43,667 nt of DNA from Caldifarciminota bacterium. GTDB lineage: Bacteria; Hydrothermota; Tepidihabitantia; SM23-42. The notes under the pieces are model-generated. The model did not search any database. It had not been told where the DNA came from and saw only the letters and a list, made by a program, of their open reading frames with translations. The stretch is taken from contig CP070686.1 of assembly GCA_020353055.1 (NCBI GenBank), positions 219,762 through 263,428 of the forward strand. The letters run 5' to 3'. Shown in pieces: positions 34,871-42,683 of the stretch. A program made the translations under genes and the position numbers. Each line of letters opens with the position of its first letter. Position 1 is the stretch's first letter.

Positions 34871-36097
34871 TCATGCCGAACGCCTTTTAGAAAAAACCTT
34901 CAGCAATGAATAATAAATAGACTCCGCTCCGCAAGCGGCGAATGGAACGCAAACAATTTTCATCATTGTCTGATAACGCGGCTGAGCGAGAAACACCACG
35001 GCGATCACCGTACTATATATAAAGAAGAGATAGGCATATCCATGAGTGGACCAGGACCATGTTTTTGTAATTCCTACAAAGAAGAGAAACAGCATCATGA
35101 ACCAAGGAATAGCGTAGATCAAATTCTTCGTCCGGATATCTCTCAGATTGATTAACCACAGATCCGCAATCTTAGAAAATGTATATCTTACTTCTCTTCC
35201 AGGATCTGACTTTATTGCAGCAGTTGCATGTTTAATGTATATATCATTCATATCCGATTCGAAAAAACGCCTCTCTGCTGACGCCTCGAGCGATTTCATG
35301 ATATCATCGTCAGTCCAATCTCCAACGCCATAGGGATTATGGCCACGGTAGAAGTTCAAGCCAAAACTTGTCGCAAAAGGCACCCAGTGATTGCCAAACA
35401 CACGATAATTCCTGATCTGCCATGGTAGAATCAGAAGGATAATAATACCACCGAGTATGATTGAAGCCTTGATATGTCCAAGGATGAAAAGTGATACCGC
35501 CACAAAAAGCGCGAAAAGCACGAATTCCGACCTCATATACACAGTCAAACCAACTAGCAAAGCGACTGCGATCAACTTCTTGACATCATATACTCTCTCA
35601 TATAACAGGCACAGCACAATCATCACCGTGAGGTGATAGAATACAGTAGGGGTGTAGGAATAAGTTGCATAGACGAATTCCGGGAACAATGCAACTATGA
35701 TACCCGCGATGAGGGCAGACGTCCTGGAAAAATACATTTTCGTGAAATGATATACAAAGATCACGACCATAGATGCGATGAGCGTCTGAATCAGGATAAT
35801 TAGAAAATTACGCAGAGCAACACTTTCTATGCTCATAAAAGGAAGTAGATACATTACATAGCCTGGCGGCATGTATGCCGATGGGTAAGGCCGCGCGGCT
35901 TCCTCAAAATTCATCTTAATCTCTTGACCATCATAATGGAACAATGAAAACCCTTTGCCGTGCCGTATGTTCTTCGCGATCTCACCGTATTCCCAATAGT
36001 AGTCCTTGTTCAGGTCAACGTAAATCAGCGACACGCCGACCCGCAAGAGCACGAAAATGCCACAGATAACTATAATCGCCTTCCAGTTCGCGCTCAT
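34871..36097 (-). CDS. Multi-pass membrane glycosyltransferase, GT-C (family 39-like)
   Basis: Predicted to transfer a sugar from a polyprenyl-phosphate donor to a lipid or protein outside the cytoplasmic membrane. The 408 residues contain about ten hydrophobic segments. The first extracellular loop is acidic (LNKDYYWEYGEIAKNIRHGK), where GT-C enzymes carry catalytic acids, and is followed by the YMPPGYVMYLLPF segment typical of the ArnT/PMT_2 group. A further soluble loop, FYRGHNPYGVGDWTDDDIM, lies in the middle. Stop is nine bases before meaB starts, but nothing links the functions. Acceptor and sugar unknown. Confidence 0.78.
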   Translation of the reverse strand: MSANWKAIIVICGIFVLLRVGVSLIYVDLNKDYYWEYGEIAKNIRHGKGFSLFHYDGQEIKMNFEEAARPYPSAYMPPGYVMYLLPFMSIESVALRNFLIILIQTLIASMVVIFVYHFTKMYFSRTSALIAGIIVALFPEFVYATYSYTPTVFYHLTVMIVLCLLYERVYDVKKLIAVALLVGLTVYMRSEFVLFALFVAVSLFILGHIKASIILGGIIILLILPWQIRNYRVFGNHWVPFATSFGLNFYRGHNPYGVGDWTDDDIMKSLEASAERRFFESDMNDIYIKHATAAIKSDPGREVRYTFSKIADLWLINLRDIRTKNLIYAIPWFMMLFLFFVGITKTWSWSTHGYAYLFFIYSTVIAVVFLAQPRYQTMMKIVCVPFAACGAESIYYSLLKVFSKRRSA

Positions 36098-36121
36098 TTT
36101 GTTCTCAATGGCTGTGTTGTC

Positions 36122-37954
36122 CTATTGACCAGCAATTTTGATCAGCAACACATCGAGGGAGGCAGTAGCGCTGCCATCAGTATGTCCAAGTAATACAAGG
36201 TTACCGTCAGGATGAATATTTACAGCATTCGCCCATTCGCTACCGTCCTTTCCGATTTCTTTCTGCCACGCAATATTGCCATCAGCATCGAGGTTCACCA
36301 AATAAATATCATTATCGTATGTATTATTGTGCGCCTCCGATGGCCTGACCATCGACTTGGTTATACCGACAACTACATAACCAGCCCCGGGTACTTCACA
36401 TATCGCGTTACCATAATCATAGAAGGGTTCATTACCAAACGACGCCAGCCACTCTTCATTACCTGAAGCATCGGTTTTGACAACGACCACGTCCATCATG
36501 TCATTGCAGTCAGAATAGCCGGCGAGTATCCAGCCGCTGTCGCCTGCTGGTGATGAGCCTTTGCACCAGTCAAAACCGTGACCATGCTCACCGGTTGCAT
36601 TGTAGGATTGCGACCACTCTCGTTCGCCCGCGCCGCTTATTTTTGCCAAATAGAAATCGGTATTGACACTCTGGCTACCGCTGCTTGCGGCTATCACGCA
36701 GCCGCCGTCCTCTGTGGCGTGAACGGAATTAGCCATGTCCATACGCCAGCCACTGAAGGTTCTGGACCAAATAGTATCACCCTCTGCGCTGATCTTGAGC
36801 AAATATATGTCTTCTTCACCAAAGCCAAATGAGTGTGTGAAGCCGCATACAAAATAATAACCCTCAACTGCTTTGCATATTGCAGTACCGACATCCCAGC
36901 TCTTCCCGCCGAATGTTTTCGACCAGATTTCATTTCCTTCACTGTCAATCTTAAGCAGATAGATGTCCTTGGAACCCGCACCGAAGGAAGTTGTGTAGCC
37001 GAGTATCAAATAACCATCCCCGGTCTCGACACAAGCATTACCATATTCGGTACCCGCACCGCCGAAACGCCTAGCCCAAACCATATTGCCATCTGCGTCA
37101 GTCTTAACAACCAGCACGTCCGCGTCTGTGGCACCAGGGGCAAAGGTGTAACCGACGAGAAGAAAACCGCCGTCCCGTGTCGTGCAGAAAGCACGGCCAC
37201 CATCAGACCCTCTGCCTCCGTAGGTTTTCGCCCACAGTACGTCACCCTGCCCAAAATCGATATTCTCTGTAGAGACATACGCGGCGCTCAATGACCCTTT
37301 GTGACCCCGATCCTGATTGTCTTCGATAATGGTAGCTACAGCCATCACATTTGCATAGTTGTAGTATTGCCCGCGTGCACAAGTAATGATGTTCCTGTCA
37401 ATTGTCGGAGGATTATCATTTCGCGGCCGTCCTATATAATGAGCGCCCGCTTCGATATACTCTTCCCGGAATCTCGGTGACCCGACAATAAACCTACCAT
37501 GGAGGACATCGGCCGCAGCCAGCGTCCGAACTCCCGCACACGTAGCGAAAACGGCCAGTCCATAGTACACAGCCCGCCGTATTAGACGCAGCGCATGGGG
37601 ACTGTCAATTACGTCACCAAGCGCATTTTCAATTGGGGCCGCGTTGCCGGTTGATGGAGCAATTATCAAACAGTCATAATATCCAATCTCCTCTATGTCT
37701 TCGATCTTCACATCGGGAATAAGTGAAAAAACCTGTCCGTGATTCGCAAACCAAGGACAAGGTGTTACGCTATCCAGGACACCGGTGTGCGTAACGTTCC
37801 ATCCGTACTCTTCAATCACGTCGCGCAGTAGATAGTAATTCGCGCCCAGGTTTCGCGGCGCCAAAATCAACGCATTGACGCCCTGCTCCCTCTTTGGCGT
37901 ACATGAAACGAACAACATAACAACTACAGATATGGTCAGAATGCTTCTGAACAT
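36122..37954 (-). CDS. Lipoprotein: DJ-1/PfpI-like domain fused to a seven-repeat beta-propeller
   Basis: The 610-residue protein starts with a lipoprotein signal (hydrophobic stretch, then lipobox LFVSC with Cys18). Residues about 25-215 look like a DJ-1/PfpI domain: YDCLIIAPSTGNAAP, a nucleophile-elbow cysteine in FATCAGVRTLAAADVLHGR, and GAHYIGRP further on. From about residue 240 to the end there are seven repeats of about 50 residues, each starting W(A/S)xxFGG and containing DxGxA, DGGxxLxGY and D(I/V)YLLKxDxxGN, as expected of a seven-bladed propeller. The protein should be anchored in the envelope facing the periplasm or exterior. No close functional analogue known to me; a binding or proteolytic role is possible. 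Typical of surface proteins in FCB/WOR-3-like genomes. Confidence 0.78.
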   Translation of the reverse strand: MFRSILTISVVVMLFVSCTPKREQGVNALILAPRNLGANYYLLRDVIEEYGWNVTHTGVLDSVTPCPWFANHGQVFSLIPDVKIEDIEEIGYYDCLIIAPSTGNAAPIENALGDVIDSPHALRLIRRAVYYGLAVFATCAGVRTLAAADVLHGRFIVGSPRFREEYIEAGAHYIGRPRNDNPPTIDRNIITCARGQYYNYANVMAVATIIEDNQDRGHKGSLSAAYVSTENIDFGQGDVLWAKTYGGRGSDGGRAFCTTRDGGFLLVGYTFAPGATDADVLVVKTDADGNMVWARRFGGAGTEYGNACVETGDGYLILGYTTSFGAGSKDIYLLKIDSEGNEIWSKTFGGKSWDVGTAICKAVEGYYFVCGFTHSFGFGEEDIYLLKISAEGDTIWSRTFSGWRMDMANSVHATEDGGCVIAASSGSQSVNTDFYLAKISGAGEREWSQSYNATGEHGHGFDWCKGSSPAGDSGWILAGYSDCNDMMDVVVVKTDASGNEEWLASFGNEPFYDYGNAICEVPGAGYVVVGITKSMVRPSEAHNNTYDNDIYLVNLDADGNIAWQKEIGKDGSEWANAVNIHPDGNLVLLGHTDGSATASLDVLLIKIAGQ

Positions 37955-37986
37955 AGTATTATCCTCCTAAATCATTGATCGGTGAA

Positions 37987-38475
37987 CTATTCAATTTCCT
38001 CGAATTCCCCGGTTTTTTTGTTCTTGCGTACTTTGTCCCATTGGAAAAATCGGCCGTTCATTACTACGTATATCCCACGCGGCAAGGTCTGAACAAATGC
38101 CAAGGCACTACCCAGATTGAATAGGCCGTCAGAACTGCCGAACGTATATGGCACCATAGCACCGGTCAGCACTATGGTCTTGTCGGTGACCCGTTCAGCG
38201 ATAATCTGCGCAGTTTGAACCATCGTATCGGTACCGTGTGTGATTACGATCCTTTCCTCGCTTGCTTTTGCACAGTTGCGTGCTATGGTCTCCCGGTCTT
38301 CATCGCTGATTTCTCGGCTATCAACCATCATCAGCGTTCTCACGTCAACTGCAACGCGGCACCTGCCGAGCATCAGCGTACGCGTGACATGAGTCTCCTT
38401 GAAATAGAGTTCCCCGGTCAACTCGTTGTATTCTTTATCGAAAGTGCCGCCGGTAACGAAAATCCTTATGTTCAT
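37987..38475 (-). CDS. Short asparaginase-like protein
   Basis: The 162-residue protein matches the N-terminal catalytic domain of type I/II asparaginases: first catalytic threonine in FVTGGTFDKEYNE (about residue 11), second in VITHGTDTMVQTAQ (about residue 81) and lysine-region motif VLTGAMVPYTFGSSD. The C-terminal domain of full asparaginases (about 320 residues) is absent; an independent family of this short length exists in many bacteria, so it is probably intact rather than truncated. Starts eight bases after the selenoprotein stop and likely shares its message. Confidence 0.78.
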   Translation of the reverse strand: MNIRIFVTGGTFDKEYNELTGELYFKETHVTRTLMLGRCRVAVDVRTLMMVDSREISDEDRETIARNCAKASEERIVITHGTDTMVQTAQIIAERVTDKTIVLTGAMVPYTFGSSDGLFNLGSALAFVQTLPRGIYVVMNGRFFQWDKVRKNKKTGEFEEIE

Positions 38476-38483
38476 ATTCTATC

Positions 38484-39005
38484 TCAATCGTTGCTGAGGG
38501 CTTCCCTCATACGACCCCGCACACCTCCAGCACTAACCGCCATCACAACCGAGAGGATCGCCCCAATCTCTTCTTCGGTAATACCCTTCTGCCTGGCTAC
38601 GCCAAGTAGATTTCGTATTCAGGTCGGACAGCCATTTGCCAAAGCCGCGGCGATCTGTACAAAAAGTGTAATCCGAGAGTCCAAAAAATCGTTTTGTTCC
38701 GTCGATTTATAGAAATCAGAAAATGCTTTCTTCTGATTCTCGGGTATCGTATCCCCGATCTTACTACGGTTGGAAATACCACATGCAGATATTGCCATGA
38801 CGACAGACAGCACGGTACCTATCTGCTCTTCTGTGATACCTTTCTCCCTGGCCACGCCAAGGTAATAGTCTACTCAATTTCCGCAACCAAAAGAAATCGC
38901 CGTCGCCAAATGAAGCATAAGTGTGGTATCCTGCCCGAGTATTTTGTTGAATCGGGCAGATGCGTAGAAGGCTGCATATGCCTTACCTTGCTTATCTGGT
39001 AACAC
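38484..39005 (-). CDS. Tandem AhpD/carboxymuconolactone-decarboxylase-like selenoprotein with two Sec (CxxU) sites
   Basis: One 173-residue protein interrupted twice by in-frame TGA. It starts at GTG (39005), five bases after GGGGAGG, and ends at TGA 38486-38484. Codon 44 (38876-38874) and codon 129 (38621-38619) are TGA, reading FGCGNUVDYY and NGCPTUIRNL. Both stand exactly where the AhpD/CMD family has its redox CxxC. The protein is two copies of an 85-residue unit: compare YLGVAREKGITEEQIGTVLS with LLGVARQKGITEEEIGAILS. Each TGA is followed at 18 bases by a hairpin with the loop starting in G. Other genes here end normally at TGA, so recoding is local. Expected role: peroxidase or disulfide-reductase. 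The family's histidine four residues after the second Cys is Tyr/Leu here. AhpD-like single-Sec proteins are known; a two-Sec tandem is not one I know. Confidence 0.88.
38592..38606 (-). promoter_or_regulatory. Bacterial SECIS-like hairpin after the second UGA
   Basis: CTTGGC, loop GTA, GCCAGG on the minus strand, six pairs with one G-U, with the loop again 18 bases after the UGA (38621-38619). Same geometry as the first hairpin. Because the two gene halves are duplicates the match is partly inherited, but it has been kept while flanking codons changed. Confidence 0.58.
38846..38862 (-). promoter_or_regulatory. Bacterial SECIS-like hairpin after the first UGA
   Basis: CCTTGGC, loop GTG, GCCAGGG on the minus strand, a seven-pair stem with one G-U. 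The loop begins 18 bases after the UGA at 38876-38874 and starts with G. This fits the loose bacterial SECIS pattern (short stem in the coding region, a G early in the loop, roughly 16-37 bases from UGA), as I recall it. Confidence 0.6.
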
Positions 39006-39047
39006 TTTCACCTCCCCTGAAAAATCGCATCCAGAAAGCACTCACGA

Positions 39048-40526
39048 TCACATCTCGGTTATTCGTTCAAGAATATCTTGCGCAGCGTCTGCTCTATAAC
39101 CTGCAGGGGCGAGTTCAAGATATTTTTGAAGGTAATCTCTGGCCAACTCAACTTGATTTATGCCGTGATAAATCTCACCCAGCATATAATACGGATTCGT
39201 GAAATTAGCATCTACAGCAATAGCTTTCTCGTAGAAGCGAATCGCCTGTGTAGTATCGCCCCTGAAAAGTTGCGCCTCTGCCATACTGTCATAAGAGTTT
39301 GGGTCGTTCGGTGCCAACTTTATCAATTTCCCGAACGTATCGCTTGCGTCATCATACTCCCTGACGCCCATATGGGAATAACCTAGAATGTTATACACAA
39401 CGATATTGTCACCTTCAATCGCCACTGCTCTCTTGCATACTTCTATTGCGGGATAGTATGCCTGGGTTTCGTAATACGTCGAAGCCATGCTCCTGTAAGC
39501 TTCGAGATCATCAGGATTCGCAGCAATGGCATCCTTTGCATCGATGATGACCTGTAGACGGCCAAAGAGTTGATCTACGTCGATGCCACCAAACCCATAC
39601 GGAGAGTCGCTGCTAATCGCACGCAGGCGATCAAGAAAAGCAGCAGCATCACCGGTCTTGCGAAACTCTATCAATTCAATCTGGAACCTGGCGGCGTAAT
39701 CCATACCCTCGGTATGCTCGGCCTCGACCACCTGGTCAAAACCGGCGGAAGCATCATCGAATCTGCCTGACCGGCTCAGCTCCACGCTGCGTTCGAAAGT
39801 AGAAAACGCCGTCCAGTCGTAACCAAGTTGTACGGTCAACAGATCCCCATGTTCGGTTCGAACGCGCCGAGCATAATCAGACAGTGGGTAGCGATCAACG
39901 ACCATTGCATAATGCTTTGCTGCTTTCAGATTCTCTTTCATCTCCAGATGAATACCGGCCAGCTCGAAATGGTCAGCAGGCGCTGATCGTCCAGCCGGGT
40001 TCTGTTCCAGTGACTTCTCATAAATACTGATTAGTGCAAGTCGATCACCCAATGTACGATAACACGCTATCACTTTTGTTTTGAAAATATCATTCCATTC
40101 AGGTGCCAGTTCAGAATGAACGGGTGTCGCAAGTTTCTCCAGTGCAGACTCGTAACTCCGCGCTGCATCTCCCCACCTGTCCTGCTCTTCATAACAAGAA
40201 CCGAGGCGGTCTAATGAGAATATCTCCCAGCCAGTCCCCGGATGTTTGCTTATTATATTTTGATAAACAAGCGCCGCTCTATGGTAGTCCTTCTTAACCA
40301 CAAAAAGTACGTTAGCGATCGCCCACTTGGCCGCTGGCACGAGATGGTGCTCGGGGTTTTCCTGTACGAAAAATTCGTAAGCCTTCAAAGCGTCATCGTA
40401 CTGTTGATTTTGTAGAAGTTCGTTAGCACGCTCAAACACATCGAGGCTATCTACCTGAGCAATGCCGAAAGACAACAACGCAAGAAGGCATCCCAAAGTC
40501 ATTCTCAAAACTCTATTGCCCAACAA
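39048..40526 (-). CDS. Secreted or periplasmic TPR-repeat protein
   Basis: Scaffold-type protein with a signal peptide and tetratricopeptide repeats. From the chosen start the N-terminus is a short basic region (GNRVLR) then MTLGCLLALLSFGIAQVDSL, a signal sequence. Repeats begin around FERANELLQNQQYDDALKAY and continue to the C-terminus with YFEKAIAVDANFTNPYYMLG-like units; about ten can be picked out. I favour a TTG start at 40526 (or 40523), six to nine bases after GGAGG; frames extending to 40577 would place that site inside the gene. An ATG at 40502 is also possible. The stop is 42 bases before the selenoprotein start. Ligand unknown. Confidence 0.82.
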   Translation of the reverse strand: MLGNRVLRMTLGCLLALLSFGIAQVDSLDVFERANELLQNQQYDDALKAYEFFVQENPEHHLVPAAKWAIANVLFVVKKDYHRAALVYQNIISKHPGTGWEIFSLDRLGSCYEEQDRWGDAARSYESALEKLATPVHSELAPEWNDIFKTKVIACYRTLGDRLALISIYEKSLEQNPAGRSAPADHFELAGIHLEMKENLKAAKHYAMVVDRYPLSDYARRVRTEHGDLLTVQLGYDWTAFSTFERSVELSRSGRFDDASAGFDQVVEAEHTEGMDYAARFQIELIEFRKTGDAAAFLDRLRAISSDSPYGFGGIDVDQLFGRLQVIIDAKDAIAANPDDLEAYRSMASTYYETQAYYPAIEVCKRAVAIEGDNIVVYNILGYSHMGVREYDDASDTFGKLIKLAPNDPNSYDSMAEAQLFRGDTTQAIRFYEKAIAVDANFTNPYYMLGEIYHGINQVELARDYLQKYLELAPAGYRADAAQDILERITEM

Positions 40527-40624
40527 TAACAACCTCCGTACAAATAACGCCCATGCATGAATATCTGTTCCTGCCACACGTCATGCTCGATCACTCCTTT
40601 TTCTACCCGATACACAATGAATGT

Positions 40625-41377
40625 TCATTTGACCAGTCCCAATGAAATTAATATGAAAGATGGTCCGTTCACTAACGCATGTATTATTACCCCGATGTGA
40701 GTGTTCTTTCTTCGCTGCACAACATAGGGAAGAACAAACAGCGCGGGCAGCAATAGTATCATCAGATCCAGGCCAAAACACAAATGAAAAACAGCCCAAA
40801 AAATTGCGTTGATCAACCAGGCGTATTTGCCAAAAGCCAGTTCCTGCCTCGGCAGAATATATCCCCTCCATAAGAGTTCTTCACCGACAATATTGAAAAA
40901 AAAGAATGGCACCCAGACCAACAGTAATAACCTATCAATACCCTGGAGCGGATCGAAATGCAGAAAGGGTGCTGACGTATTAAGGGGATTGATGCCTAAG
41001 TGGTATGACAGTAATCTCCATACCCCCATGATTGTTCCGGTGAGAACCATTGTGACAATCAAACCACCCAGACACCAGACCCAATCCGCCTTTGTCAATC
41101 TGGTCAAACGGAATCGTGCGACGAAAGTCTTCAGATTCAGATCGTAGTTATCCCTCTTGAAAAGAAATATCGAGAGGACAAAAAGAGGTACGAAAAGGAA
41201 TAAACCTCCGAACACAAACCAGACAAGAACCGGATGGATAGCATATGTTCTGTTAAAATAAGGAATCAGAACTCTGGTAATCAAATAGAAAACCGCCGCG
41301 GGAATGCCAAACAACAAAATCGACTCACCGAGTCCCATCGCCTTCATTCTTGTGTCGTTCAACGCTCCTCCGCTCAT
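40625..41377 (-). CDS. CPBP-family intramembrane metalloprotease (Abi/CAAX-like)
   Basis: Membrane protein of about 250 residues with six to eight hydrophobic segments and the three CPBP motifs: EExxxR in GEELLWRGYILPRQE, FxxxH in AIFWAVFHLCFGLD, and HxxxN in IIHALVNGPSF. Bacterial members cleave or bind peptides in the membrane; some give bacteriocin immunity. The ATG at 41377 forms an ATGA overlap with the upstream gene; frames extending to 41473 would overlap it heavily. Substrate unknown. Confidence 0.87.
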   Translation of the reverse strand: MSGGALNDTRMKAMGLGESILLFGIPAAVFYLITRVLIPYFNRTYAIHPVLVWFVFGGLFLFVPLFVLSIFLFKRDNYDLNLKTFVARFRLTRLTKADWVWCLGGLIVTMVLTGTIMGVWRLLSYHLGINPLNTSAPFLHFDPLQGIDRLLLLVWVPFFFFNIVGEELLWRGYILPRQELAFGKYAWLINAIFWAVFHLCFGLDLMILLLPALFVLPYVVQRRKNTHIGVIIHALVNGPSFILISLGLVK

Positions 41378-41703
41378 TTCCTGCCTAGGTTGTCTTCTGA
41401 ACGAATCTGCGCGAAGTATTCCTCGTTTACCGTTTTGTCCGTTGGGTCCAACAGAGCCTGAAATTTCTGCCACAACCGCCTGATTTCCGGCTCGGAATTG
41501 ACCAGCTCCATGCTGCGATGGTAAGCAGCCTCATCTGGATACCAGTGTATTTCCATCCACTGCCCGGGTTCACCCTGTTTTTGTAGATGTACTGCGCGGT
41601 ATGTGACATGTTTCTGGTATATTTGACCAGCTCTTTCCTGAATTTCGAGGAATTCCTCGGTCTTGTCAGGTTTTATGCGGTAACGATAAACCTTGACGAA
41701 CAT
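41374..41703 (-). CDS. Small dimeric alpha/beta-barrel (ABM/NIPSNAP-like) protein
   Basis: The 109-residue protein reads as a ferredoxin-like barrel of the antibiotic-biosynthesis-monooxygenase/NIPSNAP type: MFVKVYRYRIKPDKTEEFLE strand and helix, WMEIHWYPDEAAYHRSMELV, then a long C-terminal helix. Such proteins bind heme or small metabolites or have no enzyme activity; no clear catalytic residues stand out. It overlaps the QueG-like stop by one base (TAATG) and the protease start by four, so the three are one translational unit. Confidence 0.6.
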   Translation of the reverse strand: MFVKVYRYRIKPDKTEEFLEIQERAGQIYQKHVTYRAVHLQKQGEPGQWMEIHWYPDEAAYHRSMELVNSEPEIRRLWQKFQALLDPTDKTVNEEYFAQIRSEDNLGRK

Positions 41704-42683
41704 TATGAAATCCCAGAACCTTTCACCCTGTCGATCAGTACTTTGAGATTCCTCTTGAGCAATTCATAGCTATCCAACATATAAACCTTCTGCAATTTTT
41801 CACGAGTTTGCGCCGGAAGATCATCCCGTGAAACACCTTCCAGTATCATAATAGTTTCTTCATCTGAAAACTCCGCACCGGGCATGAGCCAGCTGGTGTG
41901 ATCTTTGTTCGCCGGACAAACGTCCTGGCAAATCATGCAGCCAATGAGACAATTGTGCCAAGTCGGGTCTATCCATTCCGGGAATCCTTTCTCTCCTTCA
42001 TTGAAGAAGGTCAAGCACTTTCCTGCATCGACGAGAAATCTACCTTCGCCGATCGCACTGGTTGGACATTTCTTCACGCATGCAGTACACTTATTGCACA
42101 ATTCCATTGCCCTCCATTCCTGCCAGTGCTCTTCCATGCATGGTGCATCGGAAAAATATGCTCGCAGTCTGAAATAACTTCCCCACCCGTCTATATACGT
42201 TATGTTGTTTCTACCGTACCGCGCAAGACCGCTGCGGACAGCAAGAAGTTTTGCCGGTACGCGTGCGTCACATACTCTGTATTCGTGTTCATCTAAGTAC
42301 TTGGAAATAACTTTCAATACCGCAGCATCCGTGTTATAGACATAAGTCGGAGGAATAATACCATAATAACTCTCCCCGTCATGGTGAAATTCCAGGCTGA
42401 TCTTCGGTTGCTGTGCGGCAGTTATGATGATCGAACTTGCCGTGGGAAGTTTCGAAGGCGGCTTGAAGTCCCAATCGAGTCCATATCTTGACACTATTTC
42501 GTCATAAAAATCCTTGTTCAGATCCCCCGTTTCGAGAAGTCTCGCAAAGTCACTCTCCAGCTCAGGCAGATGGTTGGTCGAAACAACGCGGCCTTTGAAA
42601 CCGGCGTGATGGAGCTGCTGCTCCAATTCAATTGCTGTATTATCTGATTTCATATCAATACCCAAATACAAACGAAAATACAT
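41703..42683 (-). CDS. QueG-like double [4Fe-4S] reductase, short form
   Basis: Resembles epoxyqueuosine reductase, which uses cobalamin and two iron-sulfur clusters for the last step of queuosine synthesis. The C-terminal part shows two full cluster motifs: CNKCTACVKKCPTSAIGEGR and CLIGCMICQDVCPANK (about residues 192-274). The substrate/cobalamin region retains the AVRSGLARYGRNNITYI stretch that corresponds to the LAxxAGLGxxGKN motif. At 326 residues (316 if it starts at the ATG at 42653) it lacks the HEAT-like tail of long QueG, and several substrate motifs differ, so a related but distinct reductase is possible. Begins immediately after the glnS stop (TGAATG). Confidence 0.68.
   Translation of the reverse strand: MYFRLYLGIDMKSDNTAIELEQQLHHAGFKGRVVSTNHLPELESDFARLLETGDLNKDFYDEIVSRYGLDWDFKPPSKLPTASSIIITAAQQPKISLEFHHDGESYYGIIPPTYVYNTDAAVLKVISKYLDEHEYRVCDARVPAKLLAVRSGLARYGRNNITYIDGWGSYFRLRAYFSDAPCMEEHWQEWRAMELCNKCTACVKKCPTSAIGEGRFLVDAGKCLTFFNEGEKGFPEWIDPTWHNCLIGCMICQDVCPANKDHTSWLMPGAEFSDEETIMILEGVSRDDLPAQTREKLQKVYMLDSYELLKRNLKVLIDRVKGSGIS

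Noticed and set aside
38484-39005. The interrupted AhpD-like gene as a pseudogene or as two or three small separate genes
   Set aside because: Both interruptions are TGA, both fall on the second cysteine of CxxC, protein similarity between the duplicated halves continues past each, and only the first segment has a proper start and ribosome-binding site.
40581-40871. A 96-residue minus-strand frame at the end of the CPBP protease
   Set aside because: It overlaps the protease in another frame across the conserved EExxxR and FxxxH region, so it is a shadow.
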